Assembly: GCA_023091665.1 (NCBI GenBank)
Contig: JALJCQ010000004.1
Location: 1,054,001-1,118,000, forward strand
From: Pythium myriotylum
Lineage: Eukaryota; Oomycota; Peronosporomycetes; Pythiales; Pythiaceae
Direction: 5' to 3'
DNA: 64,000 nt
Of this stretch, positions 22,801-30,342 are shown piece by piece; positions within the stretch are counted from its first letter, which is position 1; each line of letters opens with the position of its first letter. Both the position numbers and the translations under genes were made by a program. The notes under the pieces are model-generated. The model did no database searches. It was not told where the DNA came from and saw only the letters and a program-made list of their open reading frames with translations.

Positions 22801-25166
22801 TGCCACTCCACTGCACGCCGCTGGGCTCTTAGAACGAGTTGACGCGTCCGCTTGATACGCATAGATCGGAAGTTTGTTTGGACGAGAATGGCTGCTTGTC
22901 GCAGTGCCTGATACACACGGTAGTGATGATTCATCCGTATCCACGATTGGAGTCTGATGACGCGCTTTCTCACGACACGATAACGCGCTTGTTGTATTCG
23001 CATCCGCGCTTGGGCTTGTATCTTTGAGGCTGCGACGCGGTAGCTCTCTAAACATCGGCGGAACCGGCGTTTGCGATACATACCCTGAACAAGCTCTGCT
23101 GAAAACCAAATGCGACGACGTTCTTCTCGGACTCTCTGAGGAATGCGAAACCGAACACATTCAGCTTCCCTCGGCGATGCCAGATAAACGTCACGGAGAC
23201 AACCACCCACTGGTTTATCGTCATGCATACTAAGGAATCGAACAAGCGTAAAAAAGCGCCGTACTTCTCGTTGGATTTTGCGAGCTGCTGAATCTCGTGT
23301 ATACCATATTGCGACTTGTACCGCCGCAACCCAGTTTTTGAACGCTTGCTGCTGATATCCCCTCAACACGTACTCGATCGCAGCCTTGAGACGCTTTTCG
23401 ATTGCCTGTCGATGGTAGGCCTGGCCTCGCAGACGAAAGCGACATTGTTCGACGAATGCTTTCCACTGCAAAAGAGCCATTCGCTTTTGATTTGTTTCAA
23501 ACTCTGTGATCCATAGATTCATGGCCGTACGCATTCGATTGCGACAGTATGCAGGTCCTCCAGGTAATTGGAACAAGAACTTTAAGGGCAATTTGTCACG
23601 CTCTTGATCAATTCGAGTGCGGGTTCTCTGTCGCGTGCGCATCTCGTCGTCTCTAAGCTCACTCAACTCAGTAACGAGTGCAACCATCGTAGCTGTTCTT
23701 TCCCGATAATGGAGAGAATGGAGATGAGCGGTGTTGGCTTCAGACGGCTCAATAGGCGATGAAAGAATTTCGTGGAGACGTTGTCGTTTGTATTCGGGTG
23801 TGTGAATGTCGACCGTTGCAGTATGCTCTCTTTTAACTTTGGCTGCGATAGGTGCAGCCAGATCTCGGCACCCCGACAATTTGCGAGATTCGAAGATTTC
23901 TGGGTCATTGATTTGGTCCGCTCGACCTTTCGAAATGGGTTTTCCGCTGACCTCCCGTCGCCTCCATTCCCCCCACTCGACAACCTCCATTCGGTTAGTG
24001 ACCATCTGCTTCTGCGCGTCATCGTCCCGCAGGTGACGTTGGAAGTACCCATTCGATGCCACAGGCATGTGACCCGTGCGAAATATCTCGACCATGGATT
24101 CGCCGTTCAAAAGCGAGTTCGAGGTTGGAGGGGCATACCGCGGAGAGATCGAAGGAGTTGCTACGCGAGGAGTCGAGTCGAGTTGGTTGTTATTGACGTA
24201 ACGCGGCCCAACTACGCTGGATACCCTTTGATGTGGCGACGGAAGAATGACTGGCATTGAGTTGCGACTTGTGGGTTCATTTCTAGGAGCAGGGACGAGT
24301 GCTGGAGTGATGACTCGGGACCTCTCCATCTTGAAGATTCGATTTGGTGTTTGGCGACGCTCGATAATAGATGCAAGATTAGCCTCTTCATTGCGTGCTT
24401 CAGCAGTTCGAACGGAGGCAGTGTAGTCTACCAATGGATCTCGCGCTTTCCTTAGCGATCGTGGGCTCGGCGGGGGTTGCTGGTTAAGCGATCGAGGCAC
24501 ATTACGTGAATGTGAGACAAACGAACGATTAGGTGGCTTAGATGCGGTGATAACCGATGTAAGAGGAACTCTCTCTGCACCGGGGTCGTTGCAAACCGTC
24601 TCAGGCCGGCCACTAATTGTTAGCAACAGAAATGTACTGCCTGGTTCGGTCGGGCGCCGAGGCATCGCCAGAAGCTCCGAGTCTAGGTTGACGACCAACT
24701 GGAGAGGCTTTGGATCATACTGCGCTATCCGCATGAGCATCGAAATGACGAGTGAGCAGTTTACGTGCACGCGTCGGGTGTCTGCGTTCTGCCTCTCAAA
24801 ACGGCGGCTGCAGTTGATGAGTTGTAGTAACGCGTCCAAGAGGTCTTCGCTCTCAAGGCCGAGGTGAGCAACGAGCGAAGGATCTCCCAGCATAAGTAAA
24901 CCGAGAGCGCGTGCAGCCATCGCGCGGTGGTAGACGCTGTTCTTGACATTGCGCAGCACACGGATGACCAGATTCACGGTCTCAGCGTCATGAGCGAAGG
25001 CGCGCGCCTCTGCTTCCAGACGGAGCTGCTTCGCCAGGTGCTCCAACGACACCGAGCCGGCGATTTCCGCAACAACATCCAGGTCATGGGCATCCGAGAC
25101 GTGCGCTGTCGCCTCCTGCAGCTTCCGCTTGCGGTGGCGAGCGAGAGCTGACCGCGATCGCGTCAT
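16839..25166 (-). CDS. Giant IQ / SAM / WW / B-box-like scaffold protein
   Basis: A single open frame of 2,775 residues (8.3 kb) with no intron, in a neighbourhood where most genes are spliced. N-terminal 170 residues are ARM/HEAT-like helices. A disordered region follows (about 200-530). About a dozen IQ motifs run from about 640 to 1,070 (ALIIQRAIRGYLGRCDAKRR). A SAM-like domain lies at about 1,140-1,205 (AAWLKRLGLDEEKYMPLF), then coiled coil at 1,210-1,330. A WW-like segment plus IQ lies at about 1,570-1,625. A good WW domain at about 1,815-1,845 (WRELTVDARPYYFNSFTEET...WDRP) is followed by a further IQ and a second SAM-like segment near 1,895. Cys/His-rich B-box-like zinc fingers fill about 2,325-2,580. 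Probably a calmodulin-binding scaffold, perhaps ciliary; no specific function is assignable. Confidence 0.85.
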   Translation of the reverse strand: MTRSRSALARHRKRKLQEATAHVSDAHDLDVVAEIAGSVSLEHLAKQLRLEAEARAFAHDAETVNLVIRVLRNVKNSVYHRAMAARALGLLMLGDPSLVAHLGLESEDLLDALLQLINCSRRFERQNADTRRVHVNCSLVISMLMRIAQYDPKPLQLVVNLDSELLAMPRRPTEPGSTFLLLTISGRPETVCNDPGAERVPLTSVITASKPPNRSFVSHSRNVPRSLNQQPPPSPRSLRKARDPLVDYTASVRTAEARNEEANLASIIERRQTPNRIFKMERSRVITPALVPAPRNEPTSRNSMPVILPSPHQRVSSVVGPRYVNNNQLDSTPRVATPSISPRYAPPTSNSLLNGESMVEIFRTGHMPVASNGYFQRHLRDDDAQKQMVTNRMEVVEWGEWRRREVSGKPISKGRADQINDPEIFESRKLSGCRDLAAPIAAKVKREHTATVDIHTPEYKRQRLHEILSSPIEPSEANTAHLHSLHYRERTATMVALVTELSELRDDEMRTRQRTRTRIDQERDKLPLKFLFQLPGGPAYCRNRMRTAMNLWITEFETNQKRMALLQWKAFVEQCRFRLRGQAYHRQAIEKRLKAAIEYVLRGYQQQAFKNWVAAVQVAIWYTRDSAARKIQREVRRFFTLVRFLSMHDDKPVGGCLRDVYLASPREAECVRFRIPQRVREERRRIWFSAELVQGMYRKRRFRRCLESYRVAASKIQAQARMRIQQARYRVVRKRVIRLQSWIRMNHHYRVYQALRQAAILVQTNFRSMRIKRTRQLVLRAQRRAVEWQLSSALIIQRAIRGYLGRCDAKRRRLDQDARFHAALTVQRAWYRRNNEWSTFLLLGCLREKEIEEIAFNKEILRFKRRYMAKRIQRFWRCHRDILWSQSVCLIQRNVRRWIATQFVQQMRQENIAHRRIKWFFRVRHAHRVRVACILQFWWLRSVPGRLAMHLRHRRLLVEAAARHYRYTREEQAATWIQSGARGRRDRLLARRERSARIIQKTARLYIVRQHNKREIRRLQALYVHYQTQSWIGAGLSIVLELRLGELNAAAMLIQRNLRGFLLRMWLMRLMVERELQERMARRIQAYWRQTAQARVARRVLIAQRRRRNNPFRAMNSISQVLKGTISQVRQVYDPDDELQGMHPAAWLKRLGLDEEKYMPLFEKNFSGDQNTIARLRASEDGESCLRLLARIGVDNDDDARHMVTNLFAKRTLMEVKQIRSMLDNLSRSLREDEKRAVFNQRQVHQSEQELSQAAEQLEEALNEVMDFRNPPKALRDKRERLTRRLENARIAHASMMHKNEVSQQRNAQKRRDTLRLQDALSLREKDEVSAFYSLENFHLVHELNIARELFLRKFPGLEARALTFVGALEEGRVSTWQLLQFFQSNSTISQVKASMFRLTYFKYESDVKRYDSMRYQMGADCLFYGFERMCELLDIPVDEVAVETSPSTCATLTALVLTSTFQARKCRRPRDQVSKLTETLLALQKMDIVTTRVQSQWRRRAASRVMLILRSTRMKRQLREDYIAEVNADYVTPIWQEEREHEKQEYEQWLKDEAIAAREEKLLSILRYPWVEEWDAGLQTRVVFKVHPKNNGEDRCDYIYEGERPTYSLEEEDAVIRIQSFVRCHLSRLELYKRRRQLHRERERQEMEQAWQSRAAERAQAVTLRLLISTKANANVSLWIRYRRLQKQKTAGAKPLPTTNSPMSQIRGRRNAIERDDEEKIKLQNTEIARDFEAQLIMSGTLYNCEASYHRSVRSDHRRNLLFPGNARQPNCHAEVLHEFLSAAQQLERELAIVTETNTRLQYTRAALPFRWRELTVDARPYYFNSFTEETSWDRPQYSFEEENAAIKLQSIARVVLAQLEKTKMLADISFVETIHSTLQRAAKVGWIGYGVEGMSTSVFLSRLGLAKHIPLLASLSLDEVLGLSENRMKKLGWTKEDILTIRNSVPPRLLRRKFPLSSCLFAIPPTTKHPFNFLPSERVVHKIVSQSLPNQQGRVVGLVRAIKQSTTPISYRQLEIHLRLYSGRPDDAIAHISDIASLSYATQVHQENRILAMFLRCLEKCIVFAANLGLRALHEELTVALWVAAALLDSSGRRIESSECDPGSTTVECIDRPLSLLEAGLLTSPATPLARLEERDLGEEVLRAVTATRRRCVEQPAKGLWEHDCTSPTTSPLSSAQVALFLREHFMERVLYWWRSVAIIQSIFRMHRVRRWYCSVVAFRRHAALTIQCAWRSYCALEMKRLFESQQRSPYEQQFDKVTRTFFFVYKPTNEKLINEPRDARGAILPFRPMIQDRVTKRWILAWPGLSGTSHVIKSDREGSEDWGLGAAPCSVCRVERAVRRCDECYSPAGDFVDFCLACFFDKHDSSGDLAWHTFSALQYQKTRAFHCVECKRFSTMRCLMCREHYCERCFHRVHHKGHTRARHTYEHYESMATVCVECEANVAFQRCLVCLDALCEDCMVRTHQRGNKRNHQLQLIKQTISAGQMYCEQCHVRRGDATCTFCAMLLCHPCLADPAKHGAACPETELQLKKKELLGDRLCVECGKPADRECESCGDKYCSVKWMGNSGCFERFHSKGKRVDHSCAPLTGVNTEIPVEILELEKKVKQKRRRDAEEAERVARTMAEALAATATETTTPGTGTRGAARNGKRHRKSVGTSKRRLLGTATSRLVCAVRSCGQPTLSAAVPFCANHLTSQHALEITKDDPLEAAKLLALIERHGGKFPVTSSGSFWRHQVVDRPSSPTKAESAPVPSVQIRKPRRNQMTRPEKVSAT

Positions 25167-25614
25167 GGTGATCGCATACCCATCGGAGACTCAGACTCAG
25201 ATCGCCAACGTCGCTTCAGCGAGATCCATTCGTCGTCCGGTCGTGGAGCCACGATGTGTTCGCCGAGTGGTGTTGCTCCACCTGCGCCTTCGGTCATCTC
25301 GTGGCGAACGCCATGAGGTGACGTGAGTCAAGGGCCGAGTTGTCGCGGAGGCCTCCGGCTGCGACAACCCCAGTCTTCTCCCATTGTCCAGCCCTGTGGA
25401 GCAGCCATTTCGTCATCATCAGGGCCTTTTGGGCCTCAAAACCTCACAAAACAAAGGTGTTTTAAACTTTTTGGTGAGGTTTTGGAGCAGAGGTGGCCCG
25501 CCCATCCTTCGGTGAGGAGGCAAGAGACACGGGCCAACGTAATCGCCCACGTTGGTCGTTGGCGTCACGCCCTCAGTCCGCTTCTCACCAGCTCCCTCGC
25601 CAGCGACCGCCGAG
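25167..25614. promoter_or_regulatory. Divergent promoter region with two hairpin-type inverted repeats
   Basis: 448 bp with no supported gene. It holds a nested palindrome: GTTGTCGC at 25339-25346, then the palindrome GGAGGCCTCC at 25347-25356, GGCT, and the complementary arm GCGACAAC at 25361-25368. A second perfect inverted repeat has 11-bp arms, CAAAACCTCAC (25437-25447) and GTGAGGTTTTG (25474-25484). The second repeat contains the GAGGTTTT element also found at 28.4 kb and 33.3 kb. It presumably drives the giant scaffold gene (-) and LCB2 (+). Confidence 0.5.
25437..25484. repeat. Inverted GAGGTTTT repeat, 11-bp arms
   Basis: Perfect arms of 11 bp separated by 26 bp, read directly. Located about 130-180 bp upstream of the LCB2 ATG. 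See the shared-element finding. Confidence 0.6.
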
Positions 25615-27072
25615 ATGACTGCCGCCGTCGAGAAAGTGCCGTGGGTGCCTGCCATCCTCTGCTACGTGCAGCTCGCGATCCTCATCACCTTCGGCCACAT
25701 CCGCGACTACCTGGGCCGCGTCTTCGGCTCGCGTTACGCATCCGAGCACACGAAACGAGGATACGCCCGCCTCCTCATCGCATGGGAAAACTTCTACACC
25801 AATCGCATCTACCACCGCGTCCAAGATGTCTTCAACCGACCAGTTGCTGGGTGCCCCGGTGCCCACATTGACGTCATCGAACGATACTCGGTTGACGGAA
25901 ACAAGACTCTCCACCAGAAAGAAGGCTCGATCAAGCACTGTACCAACCTCGGCTCGTACAACTATCTTGGCTTTGCTGATGACTGGATGAACACATGCAG
26001 CAAGGATGTCTTCCAAGCAGTCGAGAAGTACGGGCTGGCGTCGACTACGCCTTCGATGGAGTTTGGAACGACCGCTGTTCACCAAGAGCTGGAGCGCGCC
26101 GTCGCCAAGTTTGTTGGCAAGCCCGCTGCTATCGTGTACAACATGGGCTACGCTACGAACTCGACCTCGATCCCCGCGATCATGGGCAAGGGCACGCTCA
26201 TCATCAGTGACAGCATGAACCACAGCTCCATCGTCAATGGGGCCCGCGCCTCGGGTGCCGTCATCTCGGTGTTTCGCCACAATGATGCCAAGCATCTCGA
26301 AAGCGTATTGCGCACGAAGATCTCTGAGGGACAGCCACGCACGCATCGACCGTGGAAGAAGATCATGGTTATGGTTGAAGGTATCTACTCGATGGAAGGC
26401 GAAATTGTGGACTTGCGAGCGATTGTAGATGTTGCCAAGCGCTACAAAGCGTACACCTACGTTGACGAAGCTCACAGCATCGGTGCTCTCGGTAAAACTG
26501 GACGAGGCATTTGCGAGTATGCCGGTGTTGATCCAAGCGAGATTGATATTCTCATGGGCACCTTTACTAAGAGCTTTGGGGGAATGGGCGGCTACATTGC
26601 GGCTTCCGAAGAAATCATTGCCTTCGTTCGGAGTTCTAGCGCAGGCGCTAACTATGCGACGAGTCTGTCCCCGGTGATCGCGCAGCAAATTCTAACGGCG
26701 CTGAACATCATTGATGGCAAAGATGGCACAGACCTCGGCAAGAAGAAGCTTGCAGCTCTACGCGAGAACAGCAACTACTTCCGCCAGAAGCTCATTGACA
26801 TGGGTGTCATCACACTTGGCGATTTCGACTCTCCAGTTATCCCAGTCATGCTTTACCAGACGAGCAAAGTTGGCGAGTTCTCGCGCGAATGCTTCAAGCG
26901 TGACCTTGCCGTTGTCACTGTCGGCTTTCCTGCCACCCCTTTGTTGCTTTCGCGAGTGCGCTTCTGCATCTCGGCAGCCCACACTCGCGCGGACCTAGAT
27001 TCGGCTCTGAAGAAACTTGAGGAGGTGGCGCAGATCTGCCATGTGCGATACAACAAGTCTTTCCTTGGTTGA
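25615..27072 (+). CDS. LCB2: Serine palmitoyltransferase subunit 2 (LCB2)
   Basis: Single exon, 485 residues from ATG 25615; upstream codons are open but the family starts here. An N-terminal membrane segment (about 10-30, AILCYVQLAILITFGHIRDY) anchors it in the ER. The fold type I aminotransferase domain follows: NLGSYNYLGFAD, DEAHSIGALG (the PLP-pyridine Asp and stacking His region), and the Schiff-base lysine in GTFTKSFGGMGGYIA, the signature that separates LCB2 from LCB1. It condenses serine with palmitoyl-CoA, the first step of sphingolipid synthesis, together with LCB1, which is not in the window. Convergent with TRAX, 135 bp apart. Confidence 0.95.
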   Translation: MTAAVEKVPWVPAILCYVQLAILITFGHIRDYLGRVFGSRYASEHTKRGYARLLIAWENFYTNRIYHRVQDVFNRPVAGCPGAHIDVIERYSVDGNKTLHQKEGSIKHCTNLGSYNYLGFADDWMNTCSKDVFQAVEKYGLASTTPSMEFGTTAVHQELERAVAKFVGKPAAIVYNMGYATNSTSIPAIMGKGTLIISDSMNHSSIVNGARASGAVISVFRHNDAKHLESVLRTKISEGQPRTHRPWKKIMVMVEGIYSMEGEIVDLRAIVDVAKRYKAYTYVDEAHSIGALGKTGRGICEYAGVDPSEIDILMGTFTKSFGGMGGYIAASEEIIAFVRSSSAGANYATSLSPVIAQQILTALNIIDGKDGTDLGKKKLAALRENSNYFRQKLIDMGVITLGDFDSPVIPVMLYQTSKVGEFSRECFKRDLAVVTVGFPATPLLLSRVRFCISAAHTRADLDSALKKLEEVAQICHVRYNKSFLG

Positions 27073-27207
27073 TCGTATTCATGTGCAGAACATTTGAATA
27101 TTGTCACTCCAAATAGCTGCAAGATTTTGATCCATTTGTTCACACTTCGTGTTCATTTGCATTGCCAATCAATAGATTCGTTCATTTTCCATTCTGAATA
27201 TACGAGA

Positions 27208-28223
27208 TTATGCATCTTGAGTCTCTGACGTGGTATCTGCCCCACTGATGTTGTCCTTAGTGGATTCCACCTGTAGCTTTAACCCAGTGGACTTAATCAG
27301 GGATAGTTCGTAGAGTGTGTTCTGCCGTCATTTGTCAAGTTAGTCTGGTTGAAGCCACGAGCATTTAACGACAAATGTTTACCTCCAGCTTGCGTAGGTT
27401 GTACTTGACAGCGTCGTACTTCTTCCGCAGAGGACCGTTCCTGAAATCGAACTGAATCAGTTCGCCAGAGATAGCCTCGACCATGGCACGGCAATGCTGC
27501 ACAGCGACTTCGTCGCGGGCTGTCGCGCGTACGACCGCGTATCGTGTCAACTCGCCTGTGAAGTCTGCCACTCCACCGATGTACTCGTCCTTCTCCAACA
27601 GAGGCATCTGATGTAGAGGAAGCAATTTGTGCACCTTCAGGTAGTGCGCAAAGCACTTAGCTTCTGCGTATTCCTCGAGCGAAGACGACAAGGCTCCATG
27701 ACGTAACGAAGGATTTGAAGTTGTGAGCGGCACTAGCTCCGCGATGAGCTGTATTCACCAACAGCCGATTAGCATACTTCCGTATGATCCCATCCGTCCA
27801 AGGCCACGCGAACACTCCTACGTTCTCAGCTTTCGCCAGCAATGCCTCAGCCCCTGCGTGGTCGCCTCGGTGGAGGCTGAAGATGGATTGCTTACTACAA
27901 TTGGACGATGAAGAAATAAGCGTTCTCTAGGCAGCCACGATCGAAAATGTATCTGCACCTGTTCTTCAAGATTTCGCGCGATCTCTTGATTATTTGCTCT
28001 CGCGTTTCATCGTACTGTTGCATCTCTGCTCACGCGACACGTGAGCTTGCTTCCTCGGTGGCCTGCACCGGGGGTTGCGCCGCTCACCTTGGTTGATCCG
28101 TGCGAACTCGCTCTGATCCAGTAGAGCATCTGCGCTGCCAAGCAAGATCTCGCCGTCCGTGCGCTGTCGTTTGGACTGATGCTCCGCACCGCTCGGCGCG
28201 AGCCCTTCCCCGCTTGTCGCCAT
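27208..28223 (-). CDS. TSNAX: Translin-associated factor X (TRAX), C3PO nuclease subunit
   Basis: Five exons on the minus strand: 28223-28088, 28025-27959, 27894-27822, 27748-27383, 27321-27208; 251 residues and all junctions in phase. Conserved blocks appear in order: MQQYDETREQIIKRSREI, KQSIFSLHRGDHAGAEALLA, SSLEEYAEAKCFAHYL, GGVADFTGELTRYAVVRAT, FRNGPLRKKYDAVKYNLRKL, ENTLYELSL. These are translin-superfamily helices. GVADFTGEL with its acidic residues is the TRAX form, and TRAX carries the endoRNase active site of C3PO, which removes passenger strands and processes tRNA fragments. The basic N-terminus has KRQR, a possible nuclear signal. Divergent from coronin. Confidence 0.88.
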
Positions 28224-28662
28224 TGGAGCTTGGTTCTTGTATCCGCGCTCGTCCTTACCATCAGTTGCATGCCCTGGGTATTGTGGCCTCGTCCATTAGG
28301 AACGATGATGATGCCTCCTAAAGGAAGCCATGCGCACTGTGCGTTTTGGAAGTCGCTGATTTTGCGAGGTTTTTCGTGTGTTCTGCGAGGTTTAATCCCA
28401 CGTGGGGCCGGGGGGAAATCGTTGCTGGATCGCAAAAGCGACTGACCGCCTTCGCCCACATTACGTGCCGACAAGCGACCGAGGTAAGCAAGCGGGTAGC
28501 GAGCGCGATGGAGAGGCGGCGCGGCGGAGGGAAAACACGCGCGCGCAGGAAGCGGGCGGCGCCCCGCGCGCGCTCGCCTCGGCGGAACAGGAGAGACTCA
28601 CGCGTGGCCATGCTGTGGTGTGCTGTAGGGGTGGAACCTCCCGCGTCTCCTCATCCCGAACC
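28224..28662. promoter_or_regulatory. Divergent promoter TRAX / coronin with TGCGAGGTTT direct repeat
   Basis: 439 bp with no gene I can support. TGCGAGGTTT occurs twice in direct orientation, at 28363-28372 and 28384-28393, 21 bp apart (two helical turns). The proximal 150 bp before the coronin ATG are very GC-rich. An open frame from 28402 runs into coronin but has no ATG and looks non-coding. Confidence 0.5.
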
Positions 28663-30078
28663 ATGAGCCACTTCGTGCGCCAGAGCAAGTTCCGACATGT
28701 GTACATCGAGCCGGCCAAGCTCGAAAAGTGCTACACCAACCTGCGCTTGGCCACGGCCACAGGCGAGCAAAACTACATCAAGGGCAACACCAAGTTCTTC
28801 GCCGTCTCGATCCAGGCGGGTGGTGGCGCCATGGCCGTCGTGCCGTACGAGAAGTACGGCAAGTTCGACCCGGACTTCCCGCTCATCTCGGGCCACCGCG
28901 GTGCGATCCTCGACTTCGACTTCAACCCATTCCATGAACACCTCATCGCGTCCGCTTCTGATGACTCGACCATCAAGATTTGGGGGATCCCGGAAGGCGG
29001 CCTCACAGAGACGTGTGTCGAGCCGCTTGTCGATCTGCAGGGCCACGGTCGTAAGGTGACGCTCATCAACTTCCACCCTACTGCCAACAACGTTCTTGCC
29101 AGTACTTCGGCCGATTTCTCTGTTCGTCTCTGGGATATCGAGAAGGGATCGGAAATCGTGAACATGGAAGGCCATGGTGAGAACCTCACCCAGGATATTG
29201 CCTGGAGTTGGACCGGAAGCCTGCTCGGTACCACGTGCAAGGACAAGATTGTCCGCTTGTACGATGCCCGTTCGGGACAGGTCGCGCAGGTCAAAGACGG
29301 CGCGCACGGTGGCACCAAGAGTGTCAAGATGACATTCTTGGGAGACAAGGAGACTTTCGTTACCGTGGGATTCACGAAGCAGAGTCAGCGTCAGTTCAAG
29401 ATCTGGGACCCTCGTAAGCTTGACAAAGAGTTGAAGAAGGTTGACATCGACCAGGCCGCTGGTGTGATCATGCCGTTCTACGACCCCGACACGAACCTCC
29501 TCTACTTGTGCGGCAAGGGTGATGGCAACATTCGCTACTACGAGATGTCGGAGGGCGAACCCTACGCTTTCCCACTGAACGAATACCGTTCCACGACAGC
29601 TGCACGCGGCATGGCGTTGATCCCAAAACGCGCTTGTGACATCATGAGCTGCGAGACAGCGCGTCTATTGAAGCTCACTTCGAATGCTGTGGAGCCGCTT
29701 CATGCGTATGTGCCACGAAAGTCGGATGCTTTCCAGGATGATATTTACCCAGACACTTTCGCGGGTGTGCCGTCTATGTCTGCGGACGAGTGGCTTGAAG
29801 GCGCAGACAACTCGCCAGCTCTCATGTCATTGCGCCCGGAGCAGTTTGGAAAGATCACATTCGACGGTAAGCGTGCGAAGAACAGCAAGTCCGCCGCTTC
29901 GCGCGTCTCTCGCCTGAACCGCACGGGCTCCTCTGCTCCACCGGCATCGGCCCCGGTGAAGCGCACGAGCCGTACGGATGAGACGAATGAAGCAAAGCTT
30001 CAGCGTGAACTCGAGGCTGCGAATGCCCGCATTGCGGAGTTGGAGGCCAAGCTCCGTGCGAATGGAATCTCATACTAA
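28663..30078 (+). CDS. CORO: Coronin, actin-binding WD40 protein
   Basis: Single exon, 471 residues from ATG 28663 (MSHFVRQSKFRHVYIEPAKL), the classic coronin opening with the KFRH motif. WD40 repeats span about 65-300 (GHRGAILDFDFNPFHEHLIA; ASTSADFSVRLWD; KIVRLYDARSG). The coronin-specific C-terminal extension (ARGMALIPKRACDIMSCE; DDIYPDTFAG) follows. A short basic/Ser-Ala linker precedes a terminal coiled coil (LQRELEAANARIAELEAKLR) that oligomerises the protein. Coronins bind F-actin and Arp2/3 and regulate actin turnover in hyphal tips and zoospores. A TTG/GTG-initiated extension upstream is open but unlike coronins. Confidence 0.95.
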   Translation: MSHFVRQSKFRHVYIEPAKLEKCYTNLRLATATGEQNYIKGNTKFFAVSIQAGGGAMAVVPYEKYGKFDPDFPLISGHRGAILDFDFNPFHEHLIASASDDSTIKIWGIPEGGLTETCVEPLVDLQGHGRKVTLINFHPTANNVLASTSADFSVRLWDIEKGSEIVNMEGHGENLTQDIAWSWTGSLLGTTCKDKIVRLYDARSGQVAQVKDGAHGGTKSVKMTFLGDKETFVTVGFTKQSQRQFKIWDPRKLDKELKKVDIDQAAGVIMPFYDPDTNLLYLCGKGDGNIRYYEMSEGEPYAFPLNEYRSTTAARGMALIPKRACDIMSCETARLLKLTSNAVEPLHAYVPRKSDAFQDDIYPDTFAGVPSMSADEWLEGADNSPALMSLRPEQFGKITFDGKRAKNSKSAASRVSRLNRTGSSAPPASAPVKRTSRTDETNEAKLQRELEAANARIAELEAKLRANGISY

Positions 30079-30342
30079 TGGGAGATGAGGTACTCGTTCG
30101 CGTCGAGACGAATGAGATGGAGGAGGATTAGAATTGACAAGATTACTTCAAGAGGAGAGCGGAGCGCTTGATGGACGAGAGTCGTTATTCCCCATGGACT
30201 CGGAATCCATACTTATTAGATTGAGCACTACCTACAGTTCCGTTTCGTTGTTTGAATCAGACACTGAGACAAAAACGAGCAGATATGCCGCGCTCTTGCA
30301 ACTCCACTGAATTGTCAAATGTGGCGATAACAACAGCTAAAT

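Noticed and set aside
25585..26688. 367-residue open frame on the minus strand
   Set aside because: It is antisense to the conserved LCB2 coding sequence and its product shows no family resemblance; a GC3-driven shadow.
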